A stretch of DNA of 64,000 nucleotides from Pseudobacteriovorax antillogorgiicola (GCF_900177345.1 NZ_FWZT01000015.1:62001-126000), one strand, 5' to 3'; counted from the first letter of the stretch, positions 35,627-44,601 are shown. Translations and numbers: made by a program. Notes: generated from the letters alone by a model not told the origin.

Positions 35627-36908
35627 GGCGGTTCTCCTCTGATTTAAACAGTCCGAAGTAAGCACCAGCGCCATGTTGTATACCATAGCCAACTAAAATC
35701 CCGATGAATATGGGAGCAGTGTAGTACTCGCTAAACCATGCAGAGGGCATTAAGACATAGCACAACCCGATGGTGGCACCTTGCAAGGCTGATCCCCAGC
35801 TTATCACATGGCTCAAGCTGCGATCCATCAGGCCCACATTGATCATACTAACTAGAGAGGTGAACACCTGGGCAAACCCTAGGGGAACAAAGAGTTTTAG
35901 AAAGGTAGTGTGGTCGAGGGACCTAAAAAATAAATTGAGCGTCAGCGGGAACGAGAAAATTGCAATATAGCCTAGGCAGGCTCCAAGAACTAAGAGTGAC
36001 ACAAATTTTAGCTGACTAGCCAGATGATATTGATCTTGGCCGAACATTTTTGCCGACACGACATTGACTAGAATCTGGATCAGTAATGATAAAGGAGCCA
36101 TTAGCATATAACTGACATTATATGCAGACAGCGACGTTTCACCGATAACCCGCAGGACGAGGATCGAATAAAGATAGGCCGTGAGCCAGCGGAAGAGGGT
36201 CGACCAGAACAAGTGCTTCATATCCTTGATCAAGATCCAAATGGCCTTCAAATCAGGCTTGGAAAGGAAGCCGTGGCGATGAGCCCAGTGGAGTCCAGGT
36301 AGGGCAACTGTTAGGTACAGAGCTGGGAATGCTAGGAAAAGCCAAGGGTTTTCTATAGTAGTGGGGCTCTGCTCTGCCTTAAGGATGATGATGCCAACCA
36401 TTGCTATAAAAACGATCAGACCAACAATGCGCGCCGTGCGGTGGAGAAGAGTTAAGAATAACGATTGTTTTGCATAGCCTAGTTCCTCAAGACAAAGCAG
36501 CATGGCGATAGGTATATAACTCAAGGAATAGAAAAATAAGGCGCCAGCTAAAAAACTCGATAGTTCGCTGACAACTATAAAAACACAGGTAGCAAGGATT
36601 GCCGTGACAGCAAGCAAGGCGCGGAGGGCCAAGATATCCCCGAATACCGGCTTGCCCAGCTGCTTACTTAGGCGGCGGATGACATCTGCCTGGATTCCAA
36701 ACTCGATTATCACGAAATATATCGTGAAAGTTCCGAATATAGTGGATATTTGAGAGAAGTTAGGGTTCGTTAGAACGTGATTGAGAAAGGAAAGATTTGC
36801 AAACTGTAGTCCCCCTGCTGCTATTGAGACGATAAACGTCAGCAGGCCTAGGGCCTTGTAGCTAGATTTTTTTAACAATGACCGTCCTAAGGTGAGTGGT
36901 TCCTGCAA
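35619..36908 (-). CDS. Polysaccharide flippase-like membrane protein (MVF/MATE-like)
   Basis: 429 residues with about twelve hydrophobic membrane segments in the rhythm of the Wzx/MurJ/MATE clan: N-terminal FIVSIAAGGLQFANLSFLNH, a charged loop (IRRLSKQLGKP), and paired helices to the end. Conserved clan motifs are few, so the assignment rests on overall hydrophobicity and length. It is coupled to the acetyltransferase at its 3' end. Probable role: translocation of a lipid-linked glycan or other lipid across the inner membrane. It is divergent from the VTC/CotH operon; the 424-bp gap between them carries the repeated operator-like sites. Confidence 0.72.
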   Translation of the reverse strand: MQEPLTLGRSLLKKSSYKALGLLTFIVSIAAGGLQFANLSFLNHVLTNPNFSQISTIFGTFTIYFVIIEFGIQADVIRRLSKQLGKPVFGDILALRALLAVTAILATCVFIVVSELSSFLAGALFFYSLSYIPIAMLLCLEELGYAKQSLFLTLLHRTARIVGLIVFIAMVGIIILKAEQSPTTIENPWLFLAFPALYLTVALPGLHWAHRHGFLSKPDLKAIWILIKDMKHLFWSTLFRWLTAYLYSILVLRVIGETSLSAYNVSYMLMAPLSLLIQILVNVVSAKMFGQDQYHLASQLKFVSLLVLGACLGYIAIFSFPLTLNLFFRSLDHTTFLKLFVPLGFAQVFTSLVSMINVGLMDRSLSHVISWGSALQGATIGLCYVLMPSAWFSEYYTAPIFIGILVGYGIQHGAGAYFGLFKSEENRRA

Positions 36909-37142
36909 ATCGCCCCCGATACTAAATAAGTGTAGCTACCAATGCAATATTTTATCAGTCAAAAACACATGATTCTCTAGGTATCGATCCACAACAAGGC
37001 CAGTTGATCGGGATGGATCACAGCTCTTCACTGAGAAATGATAATTCAAATGGATTAACTCTCCCATGTATGCCACCTTACGGCAGGAGCAGGCTCGGGT
37101 GAAAATCAGAAAATGGTCAATCATACTTAGCCATTGCAACAA

Positions 37143-37158
37143 AAACGAACGTTTGAAT
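37143..37158. promoter_or_regulatory. Operator-like site, copy 1
   Basis: AAACGAACGTTTGAAT. The core AAACG-AA-CGTTT is an inverted repeat. Written as (A)AAAC-GAAC-GTTTG it fits the published G/C-AAAC-N2-4-GTTTG/C consensus of the TetR-family regulator PsrA in the arms, except for the first flanking base. Confidence 0.55.
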
Positions 37159-37207
37159 CAAGTCCTATTCCCCAGCGCCGATAGATGTTATAACATACGA
37201 TTGTATG

Positions 37208-37223
37208 AAACGAACGTTTGAAT
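37208..37223. promoter_or_regulatory. Operator-like site, copy 2
   Basis: Identical 16-bp copy, 65 bp downstream of the first (about six helical turns). Here the flanking base is G, so GAAAC-GAAC-GTTTG matches the PsrA-type consensus completely. It lies 110 bp before the VTC-protein start. Confidence 0.55.
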
Positions 37224-37332
37224 TGGTCTTTCGTACAAAAATCTGTCAAGGCAGTTGATAGCTGTAGGAGTGTCGGGCGTATTGTGGGGATTTTGCCATA
37301 GATAACTCAGAGACTTAGAAGGGGAATGACAA

Positions 37333-38067
37333 TTGCTTAACTTAGAATCGGAAGAGCTGCATAATGTTGAGGTTCAAATGCGGAAGTTGGCGGTTCAAAA
37401 CTATAATGAGTATAAGTTTCATGTCTCACAAGAGTCTTTGAGCTACGTTCTCGATGTGCTTCGTTCCCTCTACGGTGGGTCTGATCCATTCCCAGAAGGT
37501 ATCGTGGATTCGATCTACTACGATACAGCTGACCGGCATTTGTATCAGCAGTGCTTGAATGGTTCTTCGAAGAAAACCAAGTTTAGAATCCGGGGTTATG
37601 GTGATGGTACTTTTCACCAGCTCCATCAAAAAGATAAAAATCTGCTGACGGTTGACAAAAAGAAGCAGAAGATCCACCCTGTGTCGCTTGTTGGATTTTC
37701 TGCCCCAGATTGGTATCAACTTCAGCCAGCAGGTGAGGATGATAAAAGCTTCCGCGGTATCTATTCTATTGCCGAACAGTATGGAGCTCTATTCCCTGTG
37801 ATTCGCGTTCGCTATAAGCGATATCGATTTCGTGTTTACGATTATAGGATGACGCTCGATACCCATATCCAAGTGATGGGCTTTGCCAATGGCACCGACT
37901 TCCGCCAGAGCTATGGGATCCTTCCTCACCATGTATTGGAGATCAAAACTGTAGACCCAAGGCCTCATTTGCCATTGCTTGGCCTTTCTCGACTGCCTCA
38001 GATTTCATTTTCGAAATTTATGCTGGGGCTTAACTTACTCGGAACCGGCGATTATAGCTGTTACTAG
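37333..38067 (+). CDS. VTC-domain protein (polyphosphate-polymerase-like)
   Basis: 244 residues forming one VTC/CYTH-type tunnel domain. Conserved basic and acidic residues lining the tunnel are visible in order: EYKFHVS at the start, SIYYDTADRHLYQQ, KFRIRGY, a Lys-rich strand (DKKKQKI), RVRYKRYRFRVYDYRMTLD, and VLEIKT. In eukaryotic VTC4 this fold makes inorganic polyphosphate from ATP; bacterial relatives occur with DUF4956 and CotH genes and their product is not certain. Starts at TTG 37333 after AAGGGG; ATG 37378 with GAGG 5 bp upstream is an equally good choice. First gene of a five-gene run. Confidence 0.85.
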   Translation: MLNLESEELHNVEVQMRKLAVQNYNEYKFHVSQESLSYVLDVLRSLYGGSDPFPEGIVDSIYYDTADRHLYQQCLNGSSKKTKFRIRGYGDGTFHQLHQKDKNLLTVDKKKQKIHPVSLVGFSAPDWYQLQPAGEDDKSFRGIYSIAEQYGALFPVIRVRYKRYRFRVYDYRMTLDTHIQVMGFANGTDFRQSYGILPHHVLEIKTVDPRPHLPLLGLSRLPQISFSKFMLGLNLLGTGDYSCY

Positions 38068-38079
38068 CGGAGATGTGTG

Positions 38080-38775
38080 ATGAATTCTTTTGTAGATACG
38101 TTTTCAGAAATGGATTTGGAAGCCGGGATTCAAGGAGATGTAGGTAGTTTCGCCCTTGTCATGATTGTTGCGATCTTATTTGGCGTCCTCTTGTTCCTTC
38201 TTTATAACCTCTATTTTCACGATAATGAGCCCCAAGATGGTAGTTTGGCGAGGAGCTTGATTCTCTTAACGCCAGCTCTTACAGCCACTTTCTGGATGAT
38301 CCAGTCAAGTGTAATTTTGTCTCTAGGTCTTCTTGGCTCGCTTTCATTCGTACGATTCAGGACTCCTGTGAAGCGATCGGAAGATGTGACGTTCATTGTG
38401 ATCGCTCTAGCGGTTTCCATTGCCTGCGCCACGATGAATTTTGCCATTGGTGCGGTGCTGGTTGGAATTCTGTTTGCATTTACAATCATTCGTAATTTCT
38501 GGACAGTAAGCCTTTCGGGTAAGGGGCGTTTTGCGGTGGTGACCTTCAACACCAGGCAGGATACCACTGTGGCCGCCATAAAAGAGGCCTTTAAAAGTGT
38601 GGGACTTCAGTCACAATTCGTAAGCTCTCGCTCCTATGATGGCATCACGTCGTTCGTGTTCAATGCCTCGAAGGTTTCTAAAGAGCAGCATGAGGCCTTG
38701 TCAGTAAAGCTATCTGAATTCGATCGCGAAGCGAGCTTTAACATTTTCTATCCTAACGATCGACTCGGAGTGTAG
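38080..38775 (+). CDS. DUF4956 membrane protein
   Basis: 231 residues. About five membrane helices: FALVMIVAILFGVLLFLLYN, LILLTPALTATFWMIQ, SSVILSLGLLGSLSFVRF, VIALAVSIACATMNFAIG, and ILFAFTIIRNFWTV. The conserved GSLSFVRFRTPVK stretch after the third helix marks DUF4956. The C-terminal about 70 residues are a soluble ferredoxin-like part. DUF4956 and VTC proteins are repeatedly found as neighbours in bacteria. Likely anchors or feeds the VTC enzyme at the membrane (inference). ATG 38080 has CGGAG 7 bp upstream; GTG 38077 is the alternative. Confidence 0.85.
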   Translation: MNSFVDTFSEMDLEAGIQGDVGSFALVMIVAILFGVLLFLLYNLYFHDNEPQDGSLARSLILLTPALTATFWMIQSSVILSLGLLGSLSFVRFRTPVKRSEDVTFIVIALAVSIACATMNFAIGAVLVGILFAFTIIRNFWTVSLSGKGRFAVVTFNTRQDTTVAAIKEAFKSVGLQSQFVSSRSYDGITSFVFNASKVSKEQHEALSVKLSEFDREASFNIFYPNDRLGV

Positions 38776-38777
38776 CC

Positions 38778-39836
38778 ATGGTTCATTGGAATCGGCAAAA
38801 AACTAGAAATATCCTTTTGATGCAAATTACTGGTTTGCTGTTCACCATATTAACGTTCATCCTGCTGACGCAGCAAGATGGAGCAGCTGAGGGTCAATTA
38901 CCTAATCTTCAGATCGAGAGCGCGATCACAATGCCTCTCAAAGAGCTTTCGGGTATCCACTGGCGGAACACTACGCGCGGTCTCGAACTGGTTGCGATCG
39001 GTGATAAGAAAGCCGAGCTAGCTATCATGGATATGGCCAGTGGCGAGATCCGAAAAGAAAGCTTTCGGGATTTGATTTTAGACCAATTCTCCCTATGTGC
39101 TCACGCTGATAATAGCGTATGTGCCAAGTTTCTGAAAAAGATCCTGGCGGACTGGGAGGCTATTCGGATCGACGGCAGTGGCCGTATCTACCTCTTGCAG
39201 GAGCATTCAGAAGCTGTGATCGTTCTTGATCCTAATCTCGATCGCATTCCAGCTGTTCTTAATTTCAACTTGCTTGAAATGTTTCCAGAAAAAGCAAAAA
39301 AGTCAGGCCGTAAATTTCCCTCGAATGCCTTGGGTGAAGGCTTACTACTTATGAATCAAGGGCACTTCGTCGTTGCCAAGGAGTCAGCGCCTATGGCCTT
39401 GATTGAGTTTGGCCCAGAAGGGTCGATACCCATGGGTTTGCACGGTTCCACAGTTTTGGCCCCTGGAAAGTCATTTGAGCTTCCAACATCAGGTAAGAAC
39501 CGTCACCGCTATAAGGCTCTAGCATACTGGGATTTGGCAGCTGATGGTAAATGTGATTTTAGCGATATTGAGTTTGCTCGTGGGCAAATTTTTGTTTTGA
39601 GTCAACGATGTCAAAGGATTATAGTGTTCGATTCGTTGACCCCCAAGCACGGAGAACTGCGCCCTTCTGCAACGTACGCCTTGCCATCTGTGATTAAGAA
39701 TCCAGAGGCCTTGGCAGTATTGCCAGACGGACGCTTGGTGGTTGGTAGTGACATTCGAAGCAAAAAGGATAACGTGTTTATCCTGAAAAGCCCTTTCGCA
39801 GAGTGGGCTTCTAGTGAGCAAAAGGACCTTCTATGA
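38778..39836 (+). CDS. Exported beta-propeller-like protein (SdiA-regulated/esterase-like phytase type)
   Basis: 352 residues. One N-terminal hydrophobic segment (about 12-35), either a membrane anchor or uncleaved signal, then repeated four-stranded patterns with ELSGIHWRN, WEAIRIDGSGRIYLLQE, ALGEGLLLM, DLAADGKCDFSDIEFARG and NPEALAVLPDGRLVVGSD, as in beta-propellers of the SdiA-regulated or phytase-esterase-like families. Two Cys (LCAHADNSVC) may pair. It starts 2 bp after the DUF4956 stop. A calcium/phosphate-binding propeller would suit a phosphate-linked system (inference). Confidence 0.7.
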   Translation: MVHWNRQKTRNILLMQITGLLFTILTFILLTQQDGAAEGQLPNLQIESAITMPLKELSGIHWRNTTRGLELVAIGDKKAELAIMDMASGEIRKESFRDLILDQFSLCAHADNSVCAKFLKKILADWEAIRIDGSGRIYLLQEHSEAVIVLDPNLDRIPAVLNFNLLEMFPEKAKKSGRKFPSNALGEGLLLMNQGHFVVAKESAPMALIEFGPEGSIPMGLHGSTVLAPGKSFELPTSGKNRHRYKALAYWDLAADGKCDFSDIEFARGQIFVLSQRCQRIIVFDSLTPKHGELRPSATYALPSVIKNPEALAVLPDGRLVVGSDIRSKKDNVFILKSPFAEWASSEQKDLL

Positions 39837-40825
39837 GACATAGCTGGCTTGTCTACCTGGCGCCTGGGATTGTATTTCTAGGAACCGATGCCCTTGCCAA
39901 ACCCGATTTCAAGCTTGATGCCTATGTGGCATCGGAGATGGAGGTCGAGAGCTTTAAGAATGGCGAATCAAGCCATGAAGGTAAGGTAGAGATTAAGAGC
40001 AAGCGAAAGAACGGCGTCCGCGCTGAGTTCGGTGTTAGATTTCGCAGTCAGGAAAATGATGTTTTGATCCGTGAGGCTCTGGTGAATAAAAAGCTGAGCG
40101 GAGATCGTCGCCTCGAATTTGGCTACGGCAAAAAGCGATTCGGCTTGGAATACGGCTACGGAAAAACATCGCGCTCCACCATTGATCGGAGCATTTTATA
40201 TCGTCGTTTGGAAGTCTTCACCTATGCTGGACGCGAGTCTATGATTCGTTATTACAAGAAAATGGACTCGGAAGCCGGTACCACTGGTTATTCCCTCGAA
40301 GCAGGCCATTCTGAGGCTCAAAATACCAGCACAATCGGCTCTGTTCAGACTCCTTTAAATAATTATTGGAGCTTTGGCTACTGGCTACAACTTCAGTCCG
40401 ATCACATAGACGATGGCCAACAATTTGTTTGGGCTACAATGCCGACTCTTGCCTTTGAAGATGGACAGCATCTGTTCCAGTGGGAAATCTTAGCCGGTAT
40501 CGACCCTGAAGAAACAGAACTTCGTAAGACTGTCGGAGATAATGACCGCGTTCTATTTGCTGGTACAAAACTGCACTTTGAGCAGAAGAGACCTTTGGAA
40601 GACGATGAGTGGTGGCAGTGGATTGTGCAGTCAGCCTTTATCTACCACGACTTGGACCTCATGGGATTCAATACCGTTTCCTTACTCGCGGGAATCAACT
40701 ATGGATTCGACCCTATTCGTCTTGCTTTCAATGTTGAAGGTATCGGCTCTACGACTAGAATCGATGTAAATGATCGAAATTTTACCGAAAGTCGCGCTAA
40801 GATTGAGTTGTTGTATGAATTCTAA
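39833..40825 (+). CDS. Outer-membrane beta-barrel protein
   Basis: 330 residues. Signal peptide cleaved after ALA (about residue 22), then an antiparallel barrel with alternating strands, Arg/Glu pairs and Tyr/Trp girdles; it ends in EFRAKIELLYEF-like strand with terminal Phe, the usual recognition signal for barrel assembly. Probably a porin-like channel of 12-16 strands. ATG overlaps the preceding stop by 4 bp (ATGA), and the CotH gene starts inside its 3' end. Substrate unknown. Confidence 0.75.
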   Translation: MRHSWLVYLAPGIVFLGTDALAKPDFKLDAYVASEMEVESFKNGESSHEGKVEIKSKRKNGVRAEFGVRFRSQENDVLIREALVNKKLSGDRRLEFGYGKKRFGLEYGYGKTSRSTIDRSILYRRLEVFTYAGRESMIRYYKKMDSEAGTTGYSLEAGHSEAQNTSTIGSVQTPLNNYWSFGYWLQLQSDHIDDGQQFVWATMPTLAFEDGQHLFQWEILAGIDPEETELRKTVGDNDRVLFAGTKLHFEQKRPLEDDEWWQWIVQSAFIYHDLDLMGFNTVSLLAGINYGFDPIRLAFNVEGIGSTTRIDVNDRNFTESRAKIELLYEF

Positions 40826-41933
40826 TTCGATAGTTTGGCTATTCATCGCTATTCTCTCCGTGACGTCTTGCGGAAATGAGAAGAGTTTGCCAGATTATGG
40901 CTTGCGCAAGGTTGAGATTGAAATTGACGATGAAACCCTCGGGGAACTTAATAATTCCTACCAGGCCAAAAGACCATTCGCTGCTTTGGTTACCATCGAT
41001 GGTAGGGAGTATCGCACTGATCTAAACTATGCTGGGAAATCCACCCTTGATGCTTTCAAGAAGAGCTTCCAGCTTAGTTTCAAGGATCAGAGAACTTTTA
41101 AAGGCCGTAGCTCGTTAAGGCTAAGTTCTCAGTATGTTGATAATAGTTTACTCCGCTCTCTCATTGGTTTTAAAACGTTTTCAGAAGCAGGAGTCATAAG
41201 CCCCGATGTTGAACCCGCCGTGGTCTATCTGAACGGCCGGTATCAGGGGCTCTATCATATGATCGAACCAGTGGATGAGGAATTTTTTTCCGTCCGGTCA
41301 CTTGAGGTGAAAGACTTATATAAGGCTAAGTTCGCCAATGCTGGGTTCGACCGTGATTTTATAGATCGTCTCGGAGATGCTTACTCAGTTCGTTTGGATC
41401 CAAAAGATATATCACCACTTCGGTATCTGTGGGAGCAGGCGCTGTCTAACGACGCCGTGCGAGCTAATGACAATATTGAAAAAGTTTTGGACGTTGATCA
41501 GTATCTAAGATATGTGGCAGCTGCAGTCGCCATGAATCATTGGGATGGCTTCGACAATAACTATTTTCTTGCTCGCCTTCGAGATGGTCGGTTTCGTATG
41601 ATCCCTTGGGATCTTGATCGAGTATTTGAAGATCGAGCTTATGAGGATGGTGGCATCTGGGGGAAAAACGGTCTCACCAATCAGATCTTACAGAACGTTG
41701 AGTACCGGCAAGTTTATATTTCGCACTTAGAAAGGGTTATCTCACAGCTAGAGGAGCGTGATCTGGAATCAGAGATCGATAGCTGGACCAAGAACCTACG
41801 CTCAGCTTATGAAGATGATCCCATCATCTCGTCGAGGGCCCCCATTGATGAGAGTCACAGTGAACTTAGGAATAATATCCAAGTATGGCTAGCGACCTTG
41901 AAAAGCCAGTTGGCAGCTGAAAAAGCGATTTAA
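40815..41933 (+). CDS. CotH-family kinase-like lipoprotein
   Basis: 372 residues. Signal peptide with lipobox VTSC (Cys about residue 20). CotH domain with NYAGKSTLDAFKKSF, a lysine and backbone pattern of the kinase N-lobe, and the catalytic stretch AMNHWDGFDNNYFLAR followed by RMIPWDLDRVF, which matches the CotH DxxxGNxYxY and IPWDLD motifs. CotH proteins are atypical protein kinases known from spore coats and surface proteins. Here it is predicted to act in the periplasm or on the surface. ATG 40815 lies 11 bp inside the barrel gene; only a weak ribosome site precedes it. Confidence 0.85.
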   Translation: MNSNSIVWLFIAILSVTSCGNEKSLPDYGLRKVEIEIDDETLGELNNSYQAKRPFAALVTIDGREYRTDLNYAGKSTLDAFKKSFQLSFKDQRTFKGRSSLRLSSQYVDNSLLRSLIGFKTFSEAGVISPDVEPAVVYLNGRYQGLYHMIEPVDEEFFSVRSLEVKDLYKAKFANAGFDRDFIDRLGDAYSVRLDPKDISPLRYLWEQALSNDAVRANDNIEKVLDVDQYLRYVAAAVAMNHWDGFDNNYFLARLRDGRFRMIPWDLDRVFEDRAYEDGGIWGKNGLTNQILQNVEYRQVYISHLERVISQLEERDLESEIDSWTKNLRSAYEDDPIISSRAPIDESHSELRNNIQVWLATLKSQLAAEKAI

Positions 41934-42371
41934 AAAATCTTGGCCCCAAAAGGACTACCTTTGGAGCCAATAAAAAAGGGGGTATCAAAACAAACAACCA
42001 ACCATGTTGGCCTTCGTCTCAATCCATTTTCGTTTCCATTGTTCGCCCTTATAGGCATTAATTCATCCCAAATCAATGCATATCTTCTCAAGGTCATTGC
42101 CGCCAAGCTACGGAAAGTTTCCAGTTTCTGTAGGTTAATTTGTCCTAAATCAAGCTAGACTTAGCTTTGAAATAAATTACTCCCTTGAACCCTTGATCAA
42201 TAAATTAACAATCGCATGGTTTTGGTAGGTGCCATAAAAAATACCAGGACAAAGCTGCTATCGGCTCCTTGCATTTGGAAGAATCTCGTTGACTCTTAGC
42301 GGTTCGCGGATTCCACCGAAGTTGGGAAAGAATGCTATGGCATTCGGGGGACAATTATCGGGGGAGCATGG
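41934..42371. other. 438-bp intergenic region
   Basis: No credible gene. TTGGCCCCAAAAGG (41940-41953) pairs imperfectly with CCTTTGGAGCCAA (41958-41970), just after the CotH stop. On the plus strand it is followed by A-rich sequence, while the T-run lies on the minus strand side, so as a terminator it is oriented oddly. Toward the VWA gene TTGACT (42290) is a possible -35, with no clear -10. The rest shows nothing recognisable. Confidence 0.4.
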
Positions 42372-44456
42372 ATGATGAGCAACTCTCTGGAAAGAGGACT
42401 ATGGAGCCTCTTGCTTTCGTGGATCTTATTACTGGTTTCTTGTCATGAAGAAGTTCGTTTCAACAGCAATGGACGGGTTCAGAGCTACGATCAAAGCCTT
42501 GTAAAGGAATATCAATTCCAAGCAGGAACGATTCGATCAGACTCCATCTACTTCGAGCCGAAAAAACTGTCGTTCGACCATAGAATTGTGCTTGAGCAGA
42601 TTCCCAATGGCTATGCGAAAACCTTTCAGATGGTCAGGCCAATCCAGAAAGAGGAATTTATTCAAGGTGGCCAAGGGCGATCTCAAAAAGACGACTTTGC
42701 CCTCATTGAGTCTGGCTATCTCGACCTTCTAATTGTCATCGACAATTCGTCTAGCATGGAGGCGTTTCAGCTCCAGCTACAAAAACGCTTTAAAAACTTG
42801 CTTAGTAACATCTCCAATACCAATTGGCAGATAGCGGTGGCGACCACTTCGAGTAGCTGTTTGCGCTCTGCCCTTGATGGAACCAAAATATTGAAGCGGA
42901 CTGATTTTGATATATCCTCAGCCACTGCTCAAAGGCGATTTGAACAGCTCATTTCAGCTGGTGTTAACGGCAGCACAGTAGAGAAAGGTATCTTGACTGC
43001 GACTGAGGCTTTGCAAGGAGATTGTGGTGATACTCGCTTCCCATGGACGCGAGCAGATTCGCAGAAAGCAGTGCTCATCGTATCTGATGAAAAAAACTGT
43101 GGTAGTGCTAGCAACGAAGGCTGTGTCGCGGAGGAATATAGTTCCGCAGATTACTTTCTAAGTCGATCACCGAGAAATACTAGGGTTTATGGATTGCTTC
43201 TTTTCCAAGATGATTTTGCCGCCTGTCCTAACTCTGGAGGATATGACAATCAATATCCGAGCGAATATATGCGCTTGATTCAAGAAACAGGTGGACTGGC
43301 TGGGGAAATCTGTCAAGCCGACTATAGCGAAGTTCTGGAAACCATTTCTAGCCATGTGAGCAAGGATATCAAAAGGCGTTTTTCACTCACCTTCCAGCCT
43401 GATCCAGGCACTCTTAAAGTATATTTGGATGGGGAGCTACTAACTGATGGTTACGTTCTTATTGGTCAAGAGCTGCGCTTGATGATCACACCAAGCTTGG
43501 AGAGCGAAATGCTCTTTGTCGACTACACCTATGGCAGGCAGTCCATGCGTCACTACTTTGATTTAAGCAAACCCATCGATCCTGAAACCTTGGAAGTCGT
43601 GGTCGACCAAGAAATCAAATCACCAGACGACTTTTATATCATGGAAGGCAAGACTGTTGTGTTTCGTAATGTGCCAGCGGCCAGTTCGAAATTGAAGTTT
43701 TCTTATCGCCAGGATGGATTATTGAAGAAGACATTTCCTTTAACTTGGCCATCGGATGCTCTCATTCAAAGCGTTCGCGTGAACGGTAACGAGTTGCCAG
43801 TGGAAATTGATTATGATCGCCAATGGCTGAAATTCAACGATCCTCCGATGGATGGAGCTGAGGTGAGCCTTGAGTATCAGCAAGCCAATGCCAAGATCCT
43901 CGACTACCCGATTCCGCAGTATCAAAATAGGCATATCCAGTCCATCGAAATTATAGATGCAGAAACCGCTGAACCTATCGACTTCCAAATTGTAAACAGC
44001 TATATCAAATTCAAGCCTGAGGAGGTTTGGCCAGGTCGTGAATTGGTGGCCAGCATCCAATTATTACCAAGAGAGGATGATAGTCTTTTCCAGTTCACCG
44101 TGCCTCCAACCGTAATCCCGGATTCTATGGTTGTGACAACCCTCGATGGTGAGGATTGTGCCGATAGCTTGGATATCCACAACGGCGATGTCAAGCTAAG
44201 CTGCGATGAGTCTATTGATGGTGGCTTGGCTGTGAGTTATCGCTACATCGAAAAGTATACCAATCAGTTTGTGGTGGATCAGGAGGACGACCCCCAAAGC
44301 ATCTGGAGAGTGTTCATCGACGGTGTGGAGTACACCAAGTTTCAAAGGCTTGATGGGAATCTCATTATTCCCCCGGAAGACTTGGAGCCAGGAAGTTCGG
44401 TGGCGATTCAGATAACCCCACCTATTAGGGTAACAGCAGTTTCAAAAAAATATTGA
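42372..44456 (+). CDS. VWA-domain lipoprotein
   Basis: 694 residues. Signal peptide with lipobox LVSC (Cys about residue 24). A von Willebrand factor A domain occupies about residues 115-330, with the metal-ion site in LIVIDNSSSM (DxSxS) and an additional Asp in LIVSDEKNCG. Four repeats of a beta module of about 60 residues follow (for example LKVYLDGELLTDGYVL and SVRVNGNELPVEIDYDRQ), giving a stalk-like C-terminus. Probably a surface or periplasmic adhesion or protein-binding lipoprotein. Single gene with AT-rich flanks. GGGGGAG precedes the ATG. Confidence 0.8.
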   Translation: MMSNSLERGLWSLLLSWILLLVSCHEEVRFNSNGRVQSYDQSLVKEYQFQAGTIRSDSIYFEPKKLSFDHRIVLEQIPNGYAKTFQMVRPIQKEEFIQGGQGRSQKDDFALIESGYLDLLIVIDNSSSMEAFQLQLQKRFKNLLSNISNTNWQIAVATTSSSCLRSALDGTKILKRTDFDISSATAQRRFEQLISAGVNGSTVEKGILTATEALQGDCGDTRFPWTRADSQKAVLIVSDEKNCGSASNEGCVAEEYSSADYFLSRSPRNTRVYGLLLFQDDFAACPNSGGYDNQYPSEYMRLIQETGGLAGEICQADYSEVLETISSHVSKDIKRRFSLTFQPDPGTLKVYLDGELLTDGYVLIGQELRLMITPSLESEMLFVDYTYGRQSMRHYFDLSKPIDPETLEVVVDQEIKSPDDFYIMEGKTVVFRNVPAASSKLKFSYRQDGLLKKTFPLTWPSDALIQSVRVNGNELPVEIDYDRQWLKFNDPPMDGAEVSLEYQQANAKILDYPIPQYQNRHIQSIEIIDAETAEPIDFQIVNSYIKFKPEEVWPGRELVASIQLLPREDDSLFQFTVPPTVIPDSMVVTTLDGEDCADSLDIHNGDVKLSCDESIDGGLAVSYRYIEKYTNQFVVDQEDDPQSIWRVFIDGVEYTKFQRLDGNLIIPPEDLEPGSSVAIQITPPIRVTAVSKKY

Positions 44457-44601
44457 CAAACCTAGCTGAAACCCATACTTCTGCATGGATTTGATCATCT
44501 TAACTATCTGAGTTGTCGACATGTTTCTGTCTATCGGTGCCGCTGCCATGTCGCTGGGAGTATCGATTTCAACGCTTAGACGCTGCCCCCCGGCATAAAG
44601 A

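Larger units (their letters stand above)
36909..37332. other. 424-bp divergent intergenic region with repeated operator-like sites
   Basis: No credible gene (a 68-codon frame on the minus strand lacks signals). The left half, 36909-37130, shows nothing clear. The right half contains the repeated element AAACGAACGTTTGAAT, a perfect palindrome ATGTTATAACAT (37185-37196) and the inverted repeat CATAC GATT GTATG (37194-37207), a dense arrangement typical of a controlled promoter. Confidence 0.6.

Noticed and set aside
36936-37142. 68-codon minus-strand frame in the divergent intergenic region
   Set aside because: No ribosome site, no family, and it overlaps the repeated operator-like site.
41940-42158. 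72-codon plus-strand frame just after the CotH gene
   Set aside because: Starts inside a hairpin, lacks a ribosome site and has an unlikely composition.
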